DNA from: Kaistia defluvii | GTDB lineage: Bacteria > Pseudomonadota > Alphaproteobacteria > Rhizobiales > Kaistiaceae | Assembly (NCBI RefSeq): GCF_026343955.1 | Contig: NZ_JAPKNI010000005.1 | Location: forward strand, 310,001-374,000 | Reading direction: 5' to 3' | DNA: 64,000 bases | Part shown: in pieces, positions 63,733 to 64,000 of the stretch | Position numbering within the stretch: position 1 is the first letter of the stretch | Layout of the letters: each line of letters opens with the position of its first letter | Position numbers and translations under genes: made by a program | The notes under the pieces: generated by a model | Databases searched by the model: none | Told to the model about the DNA's origin: nothing | What the model saw: only the letters and a program-made list of their open reading frames with translations

Positions 63733-64000
63733 GGGCCAACGCCGCCCCGATGGCTTCGCGTGGGACTCGATTGCGACGTCGTGGAAATGGTTCTGGCGGA
63801 TCGAGCCGGCTACGAGACCGCCGATTGGTCACCATGCGCCGATGGCTCGAGACGAATCCCGACGATGATCCGGCACCAGACGTTCCTGCCAGGCTGTCCT
63901 CGGAACCGGACGAGATGGCCAGGGACGAGTCTCGACAGCTCAAGCCGCCTTCCTACCGATAAACAGACCGCTTTCCTTGCCCACCTCAAGAACCCCATTT
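63733..64000. other. Downstream stretch without a supported gene
   Basis: Only short open frames lie here and none shows a family motif. Two short copies of a MARDESR-encoding segment are present (63842 and 63915, different frames). I see no tRNA or obvious terminator. Confidence 0.5.

Overview
The window is about 64 kb of GC-rich, densely coding DNA. Nothing in it is phage-like, CRISPR-like or transposon-like. Typical Hyphomicrobiales-type traits suggest a free-living or soil alphaproteobacterium: many ABC importers with twin-arginine-like or Sec leaders, an EryD/LsrR-like sugar regulator, 3-oxoadipate genes and a SoxR with a complete iron-sulfur signature. The genus cannot be fixed from the sequence alone.

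Layout. (1) 1-6.7 kb: a partial minus-strand gene at the left edge, an ada-ogt alkylation-repair operon behind an Ada-type box, a MarR/EamA divergent pair with two palindromes, a DUF488 protein, a metal-type P-ATPase, a remnant of the C-terminus of metE, and an ArsC/Spx-like reductase. (2) 6.8-17.1 kb: a MacAB pump with a NodT-type outer-membrane lipoprotein, a flavoprotein, an ABC-F ATPase, and SoxR with an MFS exporter whose promoter has a sox box in a 19-bp spacer. (3) 17.3-28.7 kb, plus strand: one ten-gene operon for import and breakdown of an unknown sugar or polyol (CUT2 ABC importer, SorC regulator, aldo-keto reductase, GlpD-like dehydrogenase, LsrF-like aldolase, FGGY kinase, GMC oxidoreductase). 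(4) 28.7-51.7 kb, minus strand: a 23-kb aromatic catabolic block. It carries two monooxygenase systems, two intradiol dioxygenases, a LinE/MhqO-like dioxygenase with an MhqD-like hydrolase, maleylacetate reductase, pcaI, pcaJ, pcaF, and two complete paralogous five-gene Liv-type importers. (5) 51.8-53.7 kb: a divergent LysR regulator and an aldo-keto reductase preceded by a possible 19-codon leader ORF. (6) 53.8-63.7 kb: a minus-strand operon (uracil-DNA-glycosylase-like protein, GMC oxidoreductase, NIPSNAP protein, BMP-type nucleoside-like importer, amidohydrolase) opposite a RutR-like TetR regulator, with two RutR-like operators between them.

How they fit together. In block 4, dihydroxylated aromatics would be imported by the Liv systems, hydroxylated to hydroxyquinol (or left as hydroquinone), cleaved to maleylacetate, reduced to 3-oxoadipate, activated by PcaIJ and thiolysed by PcaF to succinyl-CoA and acetyl-CoA. 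In block 3, an alditol or ketose would be phosphorylated, oxidised and split by the aldolase. In block 6, a nucleobase- or nucleoside-like compound is the best guess for the imported and deaminated substrate, because of the regulator family, the importer family and the amidohydrolase. All substrates are inferred. Operators and hairpins were found by eye.
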